Below, piece by piece: positions 7,963 through 17,669 of a stretch of 64,000 nt of DNA. The DNA is from Dyadobacter sp. CY261 (GTDB taxonomy: Bacteria > Bacteroidota > Bacteroidia > Cytophagales > Spirosomataceae), in the NCBI RefSeq assembly GCF_021440085.1, contig NZ_JAKCPW010000007.1:62001-126000 (forward strand), written 5' to 3'. The notes beneath the pieces were generated by a model. The model worked only from the letters and a program-made list of their open reading frames with translations. It was not told the DNA's origin and ran no database searches. Position 1 is the stretch's first letter, and each line of letters begins with the position of its first letter. The position numbers were made by a program, and so were the translations under genes.

Positions 7963-9380
7963 AAGTCTGATTTTTTTCTTGGCGCCAATTCCCGACCACG
8001 AGTACCCTTGGTGAGTCCCAGCAAACAAAAGACAATTACCAGGAAGGCCAATCCGACAATTAAGCCATTGTCTAGCGCAATTTTGTAGTCGGCTAAGGCA
8101 TTTCCTGTAAGGCTTTCGTAAAATACCCCACCGATAATACCGATTCCTAATGCGGACGCGATTTGTTGGAATGTAGAGAAGATTCCGGAGGTAATTCCAG
8201 CATCGGATGTGGGCACTTCGTCTAATACTACATTCAAAAGGAACGGAAGAACCAACCCGTTTCCAAGGCCATACAATCCGATAAGTGAGATGATTGTCAA
8301 TGCTGCTGCATGGTGTAGCAAGAATATGTGTAAAATAAAGGACGTCATAATAATCAGCGAACCGGCTAGGAGCACATTTTTCCCAAAACGCATAAGCTGT
8401 TTTGACGCCAAAAATGAGGACAGCATAAACAGCAGTGCATGCGGAATAAAGTAGGCACCGCACGTAAAGGCCGAAATGCCCAGTCCGGATTGAAGGTAAA
8501 CAGCTATCATCAGCAGGTAAGAAGTGTGCACCATGAAATGAAACAATACGGCACCTAGTCCAATCAAAAATTGGCGCTGCCGGAAGATGCGTACATCCAT
8601 CAATGGCTCTTCATTACGGCTAATCTTGAAATACTGATACCAAAAGAAGGCCGCGAGCATTACTGCTCCGAAAATGATGACCAAGCTGCTCCAAGCCGCC
8701 CAACCGGCTTCCCTGCCCGCCGTGAGTGCATAAATCAGCGATCCGATGGCCAATGTTAGCATCACTGTCCCTGCAACATCGAATTTCTTGATGGGCAATT
8801 TACAGCTTTCACCCACCCATTTGTCGATAGCCCACATGGATGCCAGTCCGAGTGGGCCGTTAATGAGAAAGATCAACCGCCAACCGGGTATGGTAAATTC
8901 AAGTTCAGCGAAGTATCCTCCAAGAATCTGCCCAATTATTGCCGCAATGCTGAGCGTCATTCCATACCAACCAATGGCCTTTGCGCGGTCTGCGGGCTGA
9001 GGGAATAGCTCTTGTATCAAAGAAAGCGATTGCGTTACCATGAATGCAGAGCTAATACCCTGAAAAAAGCGGGCGATATTTAATGCCGTCGGGGTTTGCG
9101 ACATGCCACAAAAGCAGGAAGTTATGGTGAAAGCGAACATTCCCCAATAAAGGACCTTCTTTCTCCCCAGGTAGTCTCCTGCCCGCGCCGCCGGGATCAA
9201 GCAACAAGCGCTTCCCAGCAAGTACCCGGCAATCACCAGTTGAATGTCACTCTGACTGGCGTTTAGCTTTTGTTTAATGACTGGTATCGCCATATTGACG
9301 ATGAAAATGTCTACTACGTAGAGTAAAGGAGCCGTGAGGATGATGCATAGCATCAGCCACCTTGAATGTGGAGTATTCAT
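7959..9380 (-). CDS. MFS transporter, DHA2 (EmrB/QacA-like) family, 14 TM
   Basis: 473 residues from the ATG at 9380. A longer frame from 9461 would overlap the ada stop, and the protein from 9380 starts properly before TM1 (MNTPHSRWLMLCIIL). About 14 hydrophobic segments are seen. The DHA2 hallmarks are DIFIVNMAIPVIKQKL in TM1 and the motif A loop GDYLGRKKV between TM2 and TM3. The family exports drugs and other small toxic molecules by proton antiport. It follows ada by 35 bases on the same strand, so the two are probably co-transcribed; a link to alkylating or toxic compounds is inference. The C-terminus ends at the breakpoint with the truncated flavin reductase, so its last few residues may be foreign. 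Confidence 0.88.
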   Translation of the reverse strand: MNTPHSRWLMLCIILTAPLLYVVDIFIVNMAIPVIKQKLNASQSDIQLVIAGYLLGSACCLIPAARAGDYLGRKKVLYWGMFAFTITSCFCGMSQTPTALNIARFFQGISSAFMVTQSLSLIQELFPQPADRAKAIGWYGMTLSIAAIIGQILGGYFAELEFTIPGWRLIFLINGPLGLASMWAIDKWVGESCKLPIKKFDVAGTVMLTLAIGSLIYALTAGREAGWAAWSSLVIIFGAVMLAAFFWYQYFKISRNEEPLMDVRIFRQRQFLIGLGAVLFHFMVHTSYLLMIAVYLQSGLGISAFTCGAYFIPHALLFMLSSFLASKQLMRFGKNVLLAGSLIIMTSFILHIFLLHHAAALTIISLIGLYGLGNGLVLPFLLNVVLDEVPTSDAGITSGIFSTFQQIASALGIGIIGGVFYESLTGNALADYKIALDNGLIVGLAFLVIVFCLLGLTKGTRGRELAPRKKSDF

Positions 9381-9415
9381 GGTAAGGATCAATGAGACGA
9401 TAAAAAAATGGGAAG

Positions 9416-10456
9416 TTACTTGTTGGCCTTCTCCAAGGCGAGGAGCCACTGTTTGCGCCATATGCCGCCGCCGTAGCCGGTTAAGCTGCCGTCCGTCCCG
9501 ATGACCCTATGGCAAGGTACCAGTATCGATATTTTGTTCATTCCATTTGCATTCGCCACTGCACGTATGGCATCCGGCCGCTCGATCGTTGCCGCCTGTT
9601 GTTGGTAACTAACGGTTTCACCATATGGAACAGCCCGCAACGCTTCCCAGACCATATTTTGAAACCTGGAACCAGGGGTAACCATCGGTACGGTGAATTG
9701 TTTTCGTTTGCCCGTGAAATATTCGCTAAGCTCTCTTTCCAGCGTTTCGAAGTGATCGTTTTTGCCTTGGATTATTGTCGCATTCAAGGCCTTCGAAAGA
9801 ATTTTGAACTCTGTTTCCAGCATCTTTCTATCGGTGAATTCTAAAAGACAGACACCTGCTTTCACCGCGCACGCAAACATGGTCCCCAGGGGTGTTTCGA
9901 TTCGTTTCAAATCAATCACTTGTTGTGATTTGCCTTTCGCCGGAGAAAATCCGAAAATGCTTTTAAATGAGTCACCGAAGCCACTAAGGGAATCAAATCC
10001 GGAATCGAATGCAGCGGTTGTGATTGATTGCCCCTCCTGGATGTTTTTGAACGCGGAGTTAATTCGATGCATTCGTTGATAGGCATGAAAGGTCATTTGA
10101 TGGTTTTTTAGAAACCACCGACGGATCGAATTGGGTTCAAGCCCGCGAGCAATTAGATCGGCATCTCTGATTTTCAAGGCGGAGTCATTGGCCAACTCCT
10201 CCAGAAGCGAACGGATCATATCCGGTGCCTGATTTAAAAATTCCAGTGGCCTACAAACCTTGCAAGGCCGATATCCTTTTTGAAACGCATCCTTTACCGA
10301 AAAGACAAATTCGACATTTTCCATCTTAGGTTTTCTGGCAGTGCAGGTGGGGCGGCAAAAAATACCTGTTGTTTTGACAGCCGTAAAAAATACCCCTTCA
10401 AACTGGGTATCCTTCTCGATAATGGCCTGATACATCCTTTCATTTGAAAGATTCAT
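9416..10456 (-). CDS. ada: Bifunctional Ada: methylphosphotriester/O6-methylguanine repair protein and AraC-type activator
   Basis: 346 residues, full length for Ada. The N-terminal zinc domain has four cysteines in the expected places (C34, C38, C65, C68, in FCRPTC and CKVC); the first accepts methyl groups from phosphotriesters in the E. coli protein. An AraC-type helix-turn-helix follows (~85-175). The C-terminal methyltransferase half contains VPCHRVIGTDGSLTGYGGG with acceptor C315. It repairs alkylated DNA irreversibly and, once methylated, activates the adaptive response. The upstream promoter (10479-10510) is probably its own target. The MFS gene lies just downstream. Confidence 0.95.
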   Translation of the reverse strand: MNLSNERMYQAIIEKDTQFEGVFFTAVKTTGIFCRPTCTARKPKMENVEFVFSVKDAFQKGYRPCKVCRPLEFLNQAPDMIRSLLEELANDSALKIRDADLIARGLEPNSIRRWFLKNHQMTFHAYQRMHRINSAFKNIQEGQSITTAAFDSGFDSLSGFGDSFKSIFGFSPAKGKSQQVIDLKRIETPLGTMFACAVKAGVCLLEFTDRKMLETEFKILSKALNATIIQGKNDHFETLERELSEYFTGKRKQFTVPMVTPGSRFQNMVWEALRAVPYGETVSYQQQAATIERPDAIRAVANANGMNKISILVPCHRVIGTDGSLTGYGGGIWRKQWLLALEKANK

Positions 10457-10478
10457 AAAAGTGTTTTGAAGTGATTGC

Positions 10479-10510
10479 CAAAATTAGAACAGGTTTTGCA
10501 GGCTGGCAAC
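10479..10510 (-). promoter_or_regulatory. Promoter of ada-MFS operon
   Basis: On the minus strand TAATTTTG (10479-10486) is a perfect Bacteroidota -7 element (TAnnTTTG). GTTG (10507-10510) is a three-of-four match to the -33 TTTG box, with 20 bases between. The predicted start of transcription is ~15 bases before the ada ATG. Confidence 0.55.
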
Positions 10511-10657
10511 CGGGAAATTAACACCTATTTTTTAGTCGTTCAGGAGGTAAGAAATCCCCATCATCAGGTAAGAAATTTGGATTAGACTTTTACAGTATTT
10601 TCTTGTATTGTTGCTGGTAATCAAATAATTCTGATACACTCTGCAATTAACTTCCAT

Positions 10658-12316
10658 ATGCATCAAATCAACAGAAGATATTTTCTGACCCAACTTTCAT
10701 TAGGCACCGCGGCGATGACGATAGGTTCCGGGTTTAGGGCACATACCAGGCCGGATGGATTTGTTGAGGCCGAAACGGTTACGGGCAAAATAAAAGGTAT
10801 CAAAAGTGATGGCGTCAATGTTTTTAAAGGCGTTCCGTATGGTGGCAGAATTTCTGGTGACAGAAGGTTCCGCAGGCCCGCGCCTTTACAACCGTGGACC
10901 GGCGTGCGGGACGCGACACAGTTTGGAGCGCCTGCCATACAATCTCCGCGCCGTAACGAGCCCGCTCCTTCGGAGGATTGTCTTTTTCTGAATGTGTGGA
11001 CACCAGCGAACGATCACAAAAAACGGCCTGTGATGTTTTACAGCCACGGCGGTGGGTTTGTGATTGGGTCAGGCGCGTCACCCGGGCAGGACGGGTCTAA
11101 TTTGGCGCGGAATTTCGACGTCGTTGTGGTGCAAACCAATCACCGTTTGGGCTTGCTGGGCTTCCTTTACCTGGATGAAATTGCTGGCGCTGAGTATGAA
11201 GGTTCGGGGAATATGGGCATTCTGGATATTGCCGAAGGTTTGAAATGGGTAAACCAAAACATTGCGCAGTTTGGCGGTGATCCTGATAATGTAATGATTT
11301 TTGGCGAATCGGGGGGTGGGGCGAAAACATCCTGCTTGTATACGATGCCTGCGGCAGCACCTTATTTTAACAAGGCATCCATAGAAAGCGGTCCAGGCGT
11401 CAGGATGACTACTCGGGTAACAGCGGCCGAAACAACGGCAATGCTGTTGAAGGAACTTAATATCGCACAGAGAGATTGGCGGAAATTATTAGATGTGCCT
11501 GCCGCCGACCTGCTGGCGATGCAAGCGAAACTACCATTTGTCCCGCCCTTCATCGAAAGAAATAAAAACGTCACTGGCATGCGCGGTCGGGTGGGTGGTT
11601 TTGGCCCCGTAGTCGATGGAAAAGTGCTTCCTCATCATCCATTTGACCCTACGGCTCCGGAAATTTCACGGAACAAACCATTACTCGTCGGCTGGAATGA
11701 AGATGAATACACCTTCTTCGCCTGGGAGCGAAAGGATACTGAATCGTTCAAAATAGATTTCGAAGGTTTACAGAAAAAGCTGGAACCAACCTATGGGGCT
11801 GACACCGAAAAATTGATCGCCGCCTACCGTAAAGCAACACCTGAGGCGACTGCTCCCGACATTTTCGTCGCTATTTCGTCGATCTCCATGATGGGGCTCG
11901 GATCGGTTGATATCGCAGAAAAAAAAGCAAAACAGAATGGTGCGCCGGCGTATTTGTACAATTTTGGTTATAAGTCAGAGAAAAAGATACCTGGCACCGA
12001 TTATGCCATGGGCACGCCGCACGCCATGGATATTTCTTTCAAATTCAACAATGAGATTCCGCCGAGGGACGGCTCTCAGCCCAAGGAAAGCTTTTTTGGA
12101 GGAAACAAACCGGAGCGTTTCGTGGCTTCCCGTCATTTCGCAGAGCTTTGGACAACATTTGCAAGAACCGGAAAACCCGCAGCCAAAGATGTCCCCGAAT
12201 GGCCCGCCTACAACCTGGAAAAGCGCCCCACTATGCGGATTGATACAAAATGTGAGGTCATCAATAACCGATTCTCAGAAGAGCTCGCCATGTGGAGATC
12301 GATCGGTAAAGTTTAG
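10658..12316 (+). CDS. Type B carboxylesterase (alpha/beta hydrolase), Tat-like signal
   Basis: 552 residues. The N-terminus has a twin-arginine-like leader (NRRYFLTQLSLGTAAMTIGSG), pointing to export. The carboxylesterase type B features are present: SEDCLFLNVWTP, the oxyanion loop YSHGGGFVIGSG, the nucleophile elbow FGESGGG (Ser218) and the likely catalytic His455 in GTPHAMD. The enzyme hydrolyses ester bonds. Its downstream neighbour, 43 bases away on the same strand, is a rhamnosidase-type GH78, so removal of acetyl or feruloyl groups from plant pectin or rhamnosides is a reasonable inference, but the substrate cannot be read from sequence. Confidence 0.88.
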   Translation: MHQINRRYFLTQLSLGTAAMTIGSGFRAHTRPDGFVEAETVTGKIKGIKSDGVNVFKGVPYGGRISGDRRFRRPAPLQPWTGVRDATQFGAPAIQSPRRNEPAPSEDCLFLNVWTPANDHKKRPVMFYSHGGGFVIGSGASPGQDGSNLARNFDVVVVQTNHRLGLLGFLYLDEIAGAEYEGSGNMGILDIAEGLKWVNQNIAQFGGDPDNVMIFGESGGGAKTSCLYTMPAAAPYFNKASIESGPGVRMTTRVTAAETTAMLLKELNIAQRDWRKLLDVPAADLLAMQAKLPFVPPFIERNKNVTGMRGRVGGFGPVVDGKVLPHHPFDPTAPEISRNKPLLVGWNEDEYTFFAWERKDTESFKIDFEGLQKKLEPTYGADTEKLIAAYRKATPEATAPDIFVAISSISMMGLGSVDIAEKKAKQNGAPAYLYNFGYKSEKKIPGTDYAMGTPHAMDISFKFNNEIPPRDGSQPKESFFGGNKPERFVASRHFAELWTTFARTGKPAAKDVPEWPAYNLEKRPTMRIDTKCEVINNRFSEELAMWRSIGKV

Positions 12317-12359
12317 TGGATGTTTTCTTTTTTAACCTGAACGTTTTGAAGGATTTTCA

Positions 12360-14822
12360 ATGAAAATAAAAATATACGCAGCTGCATTGCTATTCATCCT
12401 TAGCACGATGCATTTGTCAGCCCAGCGGGTTGCCGCCCAGCGGAGTGCCGCTGTACGACTCAGCGACGAACTGCCGCAGAAGCCATGGAAAGCGCAGTGG
12501 ATTACCGGGCCAGGCAAGCCGATTAACCGGTTTACGGCTGCCTCTGACCTCACGCTGAAAGATTATGGTGTCTTCAAATTCAGGAAAACGGTTGAGCTCG
12601 CTGCAAAACCGGCCACGTTTGTAGTGCATGTTTCAGGGGACAACCGTTACAAGCTTTTTGTCAATGGAAAGCACGTCTCCCAGGGCCCGGCGCGGGGCGA
12701 TCTTTATTTCTGGAACTTTGAAACGGTCGACCTTGCGGCGTATCTGAATGCTGGCAGCAATACGGTATCGGCAGTAGTCTGGAATGAAGGTCGCCTGAAA
12801 CCTGAATCTCAAATTTCTTATTTAACCGGATTTATTCTGCAGGGGAATTCAGCAGCCGAGGAGGTCCTTAATACTAATGAAAGCTGGAAAACGGTCAAGG
12901 ATGAAAGTTATCAGCCTCTGCCGGTGAAAGTTCCGGGTTACTATGTAGCTGGGCCGGCTGAGCTTGTGGATATGAATGCGCATGTGAGCGGCTGGGAAAA
13001 GGCGGGTTACGATGACAGCAAATGGGTGAACGCGCGTCAAATCGGGCCGGGCGTGACCAAGGATGCGGCTGTAAATTCATCGGGCTGGATGCTGGTGCAA
13101 TCGCAGATCCCACAAATGGAAATGGCCATTGAGCGCCTGGCTGCAACACGAAAAGCGGAAGGCGTACAGGTGCCGGCAAGCTTTCCGGCAACGAAAACAA
13201 GCGTCACCATTCCGGCTAATACAAAAGCGACGATTTTGCTGGATCAGGGACATTTGACTAATGCGTACCCGACGTTGGAATTCAGCGGCGGAAAAGATGC
13301 GGGCATTTCCATAGGTTATGCGGAAGGTCTTTATGTTGGAAAAAAAGAAGTGCTGAAAAGCCCCAGACTACCAATGCTTCCCAAAGGCAACCGCAATGAA
13401 GTGGATGAAAAGATCTTCGTTGGCAGGGCAGACAGCATTCGTTCCAACGGCGGGGCAGGCCAACAATTCACACCGCTCAGCTGGCGGACTTACCGCTATA
13501 TGCAACTCAGCATTGAAACAAAGGCAGATCCGCTAATCATCGACGACCTGTATGGCACATTCACGGGTTATCCTTTCGAACAAAAAGCAAAGCTGCAAAC
13601 CCAGAATGCCGAAATGGGGAAAATGCTGGAAATTGGCTGGCGTACTGCACGGCTCTGCGCTTTTGAAACCTACATGGATTGTCCATATTACGAGCAGCTG
13701 CAATACATTGGCGATGCCCGCATTCAAGCCTTGGTTTCCATGTATAATGCAGGCGACGACCGGCTCGTCCGCAACGCGTTGACCCTAATGGACCATTCAC
13801 GCATCGCCGAGGGGATTACATTAAGCCGCTATCCCACAGACCTGCACCAGCAGATACCGACATTCTCGTTGTGGTGGGTCGCCATGCTGCATGATTACTA
13901 TAAATACCGGTCGGACAGTCTTTTTATAAAGGACAAACTTCCGGGAGCGAGGCAAGTCCTCTCGTTTTTTGAACGCTATCAACAAACTGACGGATCTCTG
14001 AAAAATGTGCCCTACTGGGTTTTTACCGACTGGTCACAAGGAAAGGGTTGGGATTTTGGGATGGCACCCGTTGGTAAAAATGGCGAGTCGGCAGTGCTGG
14101 ACATGCAGCTGCTCTGGACCTACCAGCTGGCGGCGGAGCTGGAAGGCAATTTGGGGTTGAAAGATCTGGCAGCTCATTACAACGCGCGTGCTGCGCAATT
14201 AAAAAAGACCATTCAGGCTAAATATTGGGACGCAGGCAAAGGGCTGTTTGCCAACACTCCTGAAAAAGATAGCTACTCTCAGCACGCCAATTCCCTGGCA
14301 ATTCTTTCTGGCATCGTAGCTGCTGATCAGGCGAAACCTTTGGCTACCAAAATGCTGGCCGATACAAGCCTGGCACCCGCGTCGATTTATTTCAAATTCT
14401 ATCTGCATCAGGCACTTACCAAGGCTGGTTTAGGAAATGACTACATGAGTTGGCTAGGCAAATGGCGTGAAAATATGGATCTGGGACTGACCACCTGGGC
14501 CGAAACTTCTGATGTGAGCACTTCACGATCGGATTGCCATGCCTGGGGATCAAGCCCGAACATCGAGTTTTTCCGAACAATTTTAGGCATTGACAGCGAC
14601 GCGGCCGGTTTTTCCAAAGTGTTAATTACGCCACATTTAGGTTCAATCGAAGATATCAGCGGCCAAATGCCGCATCCGAATGGGGCGGTATCAGTCACGT
14701 ATAAAGTAAAGCAAGGAGCAATGCAAGCCGATATTACTCTACCTGAAAAGACATCGGGCAAATTTGTCTGGAAGGGCAAGTCGTTTGCGTTGAAAGCTGG
14801 GAAGAATTCATTTAAACTGTAA
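12360..14822 (+). CDS. GH78 family alpha-L-rhamnosidase
   Basis: 820 residues with a signal peptide ending in LSAQR. A beta-sandwich region (~35-330) is followed by the six-hairpin catalytic barrel. The GH78 active-site segment is DCPYYEQLQYIGDAR: Asp440, Glu445 and Asp452 fall at the spacing of the known catalytic-site acids of Bacillus RhaB. Glu715 in TWAETSDV is the likely partner base. A C-terminal beta domain ends at 820. It should release terminal L-rhamnose from pectic rhamnogalacturonan or rhamnosylated glycosides in the periplasm. The signal region has a small direct repeat (AQRVAAQRSAA). It forms an operon with the esterase and is followed by a hairpin at 14911. Confidence 0.88.
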   Translation: MKIKIYAAALLFILSTMHLSAQRVAAQRSAAVRLSDELPQKPWKAQWITGPGKPINRFTAASDLTLKDYGVFKFRKTVELAAKPATFVVHVSGDNRYKLFVNGKHVSQGPARGDLYFWNFETVDLAAYLNAGSNTVSAVVWNEGRLKPESQISYLTGFILQGNSAAEEVLNTNESWKTVKDESYQPLPVKVPGYYVAGPAELVDMNAHVSGWEKAGYDDSKWVNARQIGPGVTKDAAVNSSGWMLVQSQIPQMEMAIERLAATRKAEGVQVPASFPATKTSVTIPANTKATILLDQGHLTNAYPTLEFSGGKDAGISIGYAEGLYVGKKEVLKSPRLPMLPKGNRNEVDEKIFVGRADSIRSNGGAGQQFTPLSWRTYRYMQLSIETKADPLIIDDLYGTFTGYPFEQKAKLQTQNAEMGKMLEIGWRTARLCAFETYMDCPYYEQLQYIGDARIQALVSMYNAGDDRLVRNALTLMDHSRIAEGITLSRYPTDLHQQIPTFSLWWVAMLHDYYKYRSDSLFIKDKLPGARQVLSFFERYQQTDGSLKNVPYWVFTDWSQGKGWDFGMAPVGKNGESAVLDMQLLWTYQLAAELEGNLGLKDLAAHYNARAAQLKKTIQAKYWDAGKGLFANTPEKDSYSQHANSLAILSGIVAADQAKPLATKMLADTSLAPASIYFKFYLHQALTKAGLGNDYMSWLGKWRENMDLGLTTWAETSDVSTSRSDCHAWGSSPNIEFFRTILGIDSDAAGFSKVLITPHLGSIEDISGQMPHPNGAVSVTYKVKQGAMQADITLPEKTSGKFVWKGKSFALKAGKNSFKL

Positions 14823-14910
14823 TCAACTATTTTTCTAATGATTGTCCTTATCCGAAGAACTCAACCGCCTGTTGTTACTCGGATGCCGCTATATGAATAA
14901 AAAGAGAAAC

Positions 14911-14953
14911 ATAGCAAGCTCCCCTTTTTGAAGTGCGCGGGGAAACTTGCTAT
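14911..14953 (-). terminator. Hairpin terminator between convergent genes
   Basis: ATAGCAAG (14911-14918) pairs with CTTGCTAT (14946-14953), and CCCC (14921-14924) with GGGG (14939-14942), leaving a small internal loop and a 14-base loop. On the minus strand the stem is followed by a T-rich run, so it fits the three-gene minus-strand operon best. It may also stop transcripts of the GH78 gene. Confidence 0.65.
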
Positions 14954-14990
14954 GAAATTCGCTAACCAAACAAACCGAAGATTTGACGGA

Positions 14991-16331
14991 TTACTTCCTG
15001 ATCATAATCTTCTGGGTCCAGGTGCCCCCGTCGCGCATCGTCACACGAACCACGTAAAATCCATTCGGCAGACCGCTTACATCGACGGCCTTTTCTTCCG
15101 AACGCTTTTCATATATCACTTTTCCGGACAGGTCCAGGATGCTGAGATCAGAAAATGACTCAGCTTCTCCCTTTATGGAAAACGATACGGCCACCGGATT
15201 AGGATATACGTACAGCGGTATGCCTCCAAAATGCACGGATGAGATCGAACTGAAAGCGAAGGTCCCGTCTGCATCTACCATGCGCAACCGATACAAATTC
15301 TCACCGTAAAAGGGCGTGTCGTCAACAAATGAATAGCTTCTCAGAATTTTGCTTTCACCTTGCGATGGCACCTTGCCAATCTTCGCCCAGGATTTGCCAT
15401 CCGCACTCCGCTGGATCTCAAAGCAATCACTGTTGGTTTCCTCGGACGTAGCCCATTCAAGCAGGGCGGCATTCCCTTCGTTATTTACGCGGAAATTCAC
15501 TAATGTGACAGGCAGGCTCACGTCCACGGTGATGGTCGCCTGGTTTGAGGTACGCCCGGCAATGTCCTTGATATTGTAAGACACTATCACTGATCCGCTG
15601 AAACCGATTTGCGGAGTGAATGTAACCGTACCGTCCGGATTTGCGGCGAAAGCACCCTTTCCGGCAACAGTCAATGTAATAACCTCATTGCCTCTGGGGT
15701 CAATTAGCCTCACGCGGGCCGGATCGATCGGATCGGTGTTAGCTATATCATTGGAAAGAACCGCAATCATCCGCGGCGGGTCAGTATCCTTGACGTTAAG
15801 AAGCATGTCGTTGACCGCACGGGGCGCGACGGGCGTATTTTCAATCACGGTGATCGAACTGGTAGCTGCCTGATTATTCCCGTTAGGATCACTTACACCC
15901 GGCCCAAATACCGTGGAACCTACCGTAATCGCTGCATCGCCTGCACTGACGCCTACGATGGGCAATGAAATCAGGCAACTCATACCGCTCGCAAGGACTC
16001 CACTGTTGTTCCGTAATTGAACGGCGGCTGTTGTTGGTGTAACATTGGTGGTTTGAACAGTCCAGATATTTCCACACTCGTCGGTGATATTTAAAGGTGT
16101 AACCCAGTTGATAAACCTCGTGTCGATCGAAATTGTTACCCGTGCCGAGCCGACCGGTAAGTCGTCGGGCCCGTTTTGATTAACGGCGATAACCAATCGC
16201 GTAGTCTGTCCTCTTTGAAGCGGGGACACTTCCGGGTCTACCGACACCACCTCCAAATCCCCCGATTGGGCGAATACAGCTTGAATCGCGCCGAAGGTAA
16301 GCAACAAGGCAAACATTATATTTTTTTTCAT
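14991..16331 (-). CDS. Secreted Ig-like protein with T9SS type A sorting domain
   Basis: 446 residues from the ATG at 16331; a longer frame from 16397 would overlap the upstream gene, and only the protein from 16331 starts with a signal peptide (MKKNIMFALLLTFGAIQAVFAQ). The middle contains Ig- or cadherin-like beta domains, including APRAVNDMLLNVKDTDPPRM and a bacterial-Ig-like VTFTPQIGFSGSVIVSYNIKD. The last ~75 residues are a type IX sorting domain (LYVYPNPVAVSFSIKG, LSILDLSGKVIYE, LPNGFYVVRV, QKIMIRK). The protein should cross the outer membrane by T9SS and be anchored or released. It is the last gene of a three-gene operon, 7 bases after its neighbour. Confidence 0.85.
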   Translation of the reverse strand: MKKNIMFALLLTFGAIQAVFAQSGDLEVVSVDPEVSPLQRGQTTRLVIAVNQNGPDDLPVGSARVTISIDTRFINWVTPLNITDECGNIWTVQTTNVTPTTAAVQLRNNSGVLASGMSCLISLPIVGVSAGDAAITVGSTVFGPGVSDPNGNNQAATSSITVIENTPVAPRAVNDMLLNVKDTDPPRMIAVLSNDIANTDPIDPARVRLIDPRGNEVITLTVAGKGAFAANPDGTVTFTPQIGFSGSVIVSYNIKDIAGRTSNQATITVDVSLPVTLVNFRVNNEGNAALLEWATSEETNSDCFEIQRSADGKSWAKIGKVPSQGESKILRSYSFVDDTPFYGENLYRLRMVDADGTFAFSSISSVHFGGIPLYVYPNPVAVSFSIKGEAESFSDLSILDLSGKVIYEKRSEEKAVDVSGLPNGFYVVRVTMRDGGTWTQKIMIRK

Positions 16332-16338
16332 AGAGCGC

Positions 16339-17580
16339 TTATAGTTTAGTAATCGAATTGGCGATAGTGTTGTTTTGAGTGGGGGTTTCTCCGCCACCGG
16401 TACCTTTCGTAATGGTGACCGTGCTATTCACAGAACCAACTGCACCTCCGCTTCTGGCTATTTTAAATCCGAGGAATTTGACCATTCCATTGGCAATAAC
16501 GACTCCCGGTTTGGAATTGAAGGTGAATCTCAGCGTCGAAGTCGCGATATTGAACTCAGCGTTGCTCAGCGGCAGGACATCTCCGTCAATAGTAACTTTC
16601 GTGGCAGTATTGGGCGTGACGACAAGTCCCGATGCCGCAGGAAAATTCGTCACTTGAAAATCGATCAGGCCGGATGTTTCCTGTAATCCAACGTTGCTGA
16701 TTGCGACCACATAGTCTATGGTTTGGCCGGCAGCGATATTCTGGACAGAGAAGAACTGCGCCGGCGTCAGATCCGCGGCTGATATTGAGGCAAATGTATA
16801 CGCGTCGTAAGTGTCAGGAACGATGCCGGAAGTGGTGGTAATCGAGCCCGACGTCAAAGTGCTTGCCCCTCCAAGCACGGAGACCGCATCCACCGAGGAT
16901 GATATGAATTCCCACTTCTCTACGGTTCGGTTCCACCCTACAATGGCTAGTTTGGAAAGAGAGGCGCTTGTCAGAGAACTTATGTTGCTTTTGGGGCTCC
17001 ATGTAAGCGTCACTTTTGTAGGATTGGCACCATCAATATCCCAATACTCTATATCGCTTACCTTCGACACATGCGCACCCATGTTATCGGTATTGAAAGG
17101 CGCCCCCAGCGGGAGGGCAGGATAGTTCGTTCCTGTGAATACGTTGCTGGTGACAGCCACGCTCGGGTTCGCATAGAAGTAAGCCCCCGAAATATCCGCT
17201 CCTGACGCCGAAAACTGCCCCAGCCGACCATTGTCGCCAGTTGGAAAGACAAATGGCCCGCCGCCCATATGGCGGACATATCCATCAATAAAAGCATTGT
17301 CGCCGGCCCCCGATGAAGTCAGATTTGCGCCGGAGAAATTGACATAGCTTATCCGTTCCTTGGCTCTTTCGGTGACGATTTTCCCTGGCAGTGCGCCACT
17401 TGCTCCGGCCAAAAAGTTGTGATTGCCGAAAAATGTAATTTGCGACCCGGCACCAACAGACAAATTCCCCTGGCTGCCTTCCTGGGCAAAACACGCAGAA
17501 GCACCACTCAAAGAGAGCACAACAAAAAGAAAGTGCTTGTAATTGTCTCTGGCTAAATTGTAGAAATTAGTATATCCCAT
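16339..17580 (-). CDS. Secreted DUF11-like repeat protein, unknown function
   Basis: 413 residues with a signal peptide ending near ASACFAQ. The body is rich in Ser, Thr, Gly and Asn. Around 280-400 it resembles the DUF11/conserved-repeat type of beta domain (AGQTIDYVVAISNVGLQETSG). No T9SS sorting tail is seen at the C-terminus, unlike the protein encoded by the next gene. The gene sits 7 bases upstream of the T9SS protein and 89 bases downstream of another secreted protein, so the three are probably made together as a surface structure or adhesin set. Function unknown. Confidence 0.7.
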   Translation of the reverse strand: MGYTNFYNLARDNYKHFLFVVLSLSGASACFAQEGSQGNLSVGAGSQITFFGNHNFLAGASGALPGKIVTERAKERISYVNFSGANLTSSGAGDNAFIDGYVRHMGGGPFVFPTGDNGRLGQFSASGADISGAYFYANPSVAVTSNVFTGTNYPALPLGAPFNTDNMGAHVSKVSDIEYWDIDGANPTKVTLTWSPKSNISSLTSASLSKLAIVGWNRTVEKWEFISSSVDAVSVLGGASTLTSGSITTTSGIVPDTYDAYTFASISAADLTPAQFFSVQNIAAGQTIDYVVAISNVGLQETSGLIDFQVTNFPAASGLVVTPNTATKVTIDGDVLPLSNAEFNIATSTLRFTFNSKPGVVIANGMVKFLGFKIARSGGAVGSVNSTVTITKGTGGGETPTQNNTIANSITKL

Positions 17581-17669
17581 AAGTAAAATGCTAAGGCTGT
17601 TTGTTATGTATTTTCATGCAGTTTCTGTGCTTTCATTTGAAAGTTTGAATTACCATTGGAGTAGCACGT

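Noticed and set aside
7951-8463. 170-codon minus-strand frame overlapping the MFS gene
   Set aside because: Overlaps the transporter in another frame and lacks homology.
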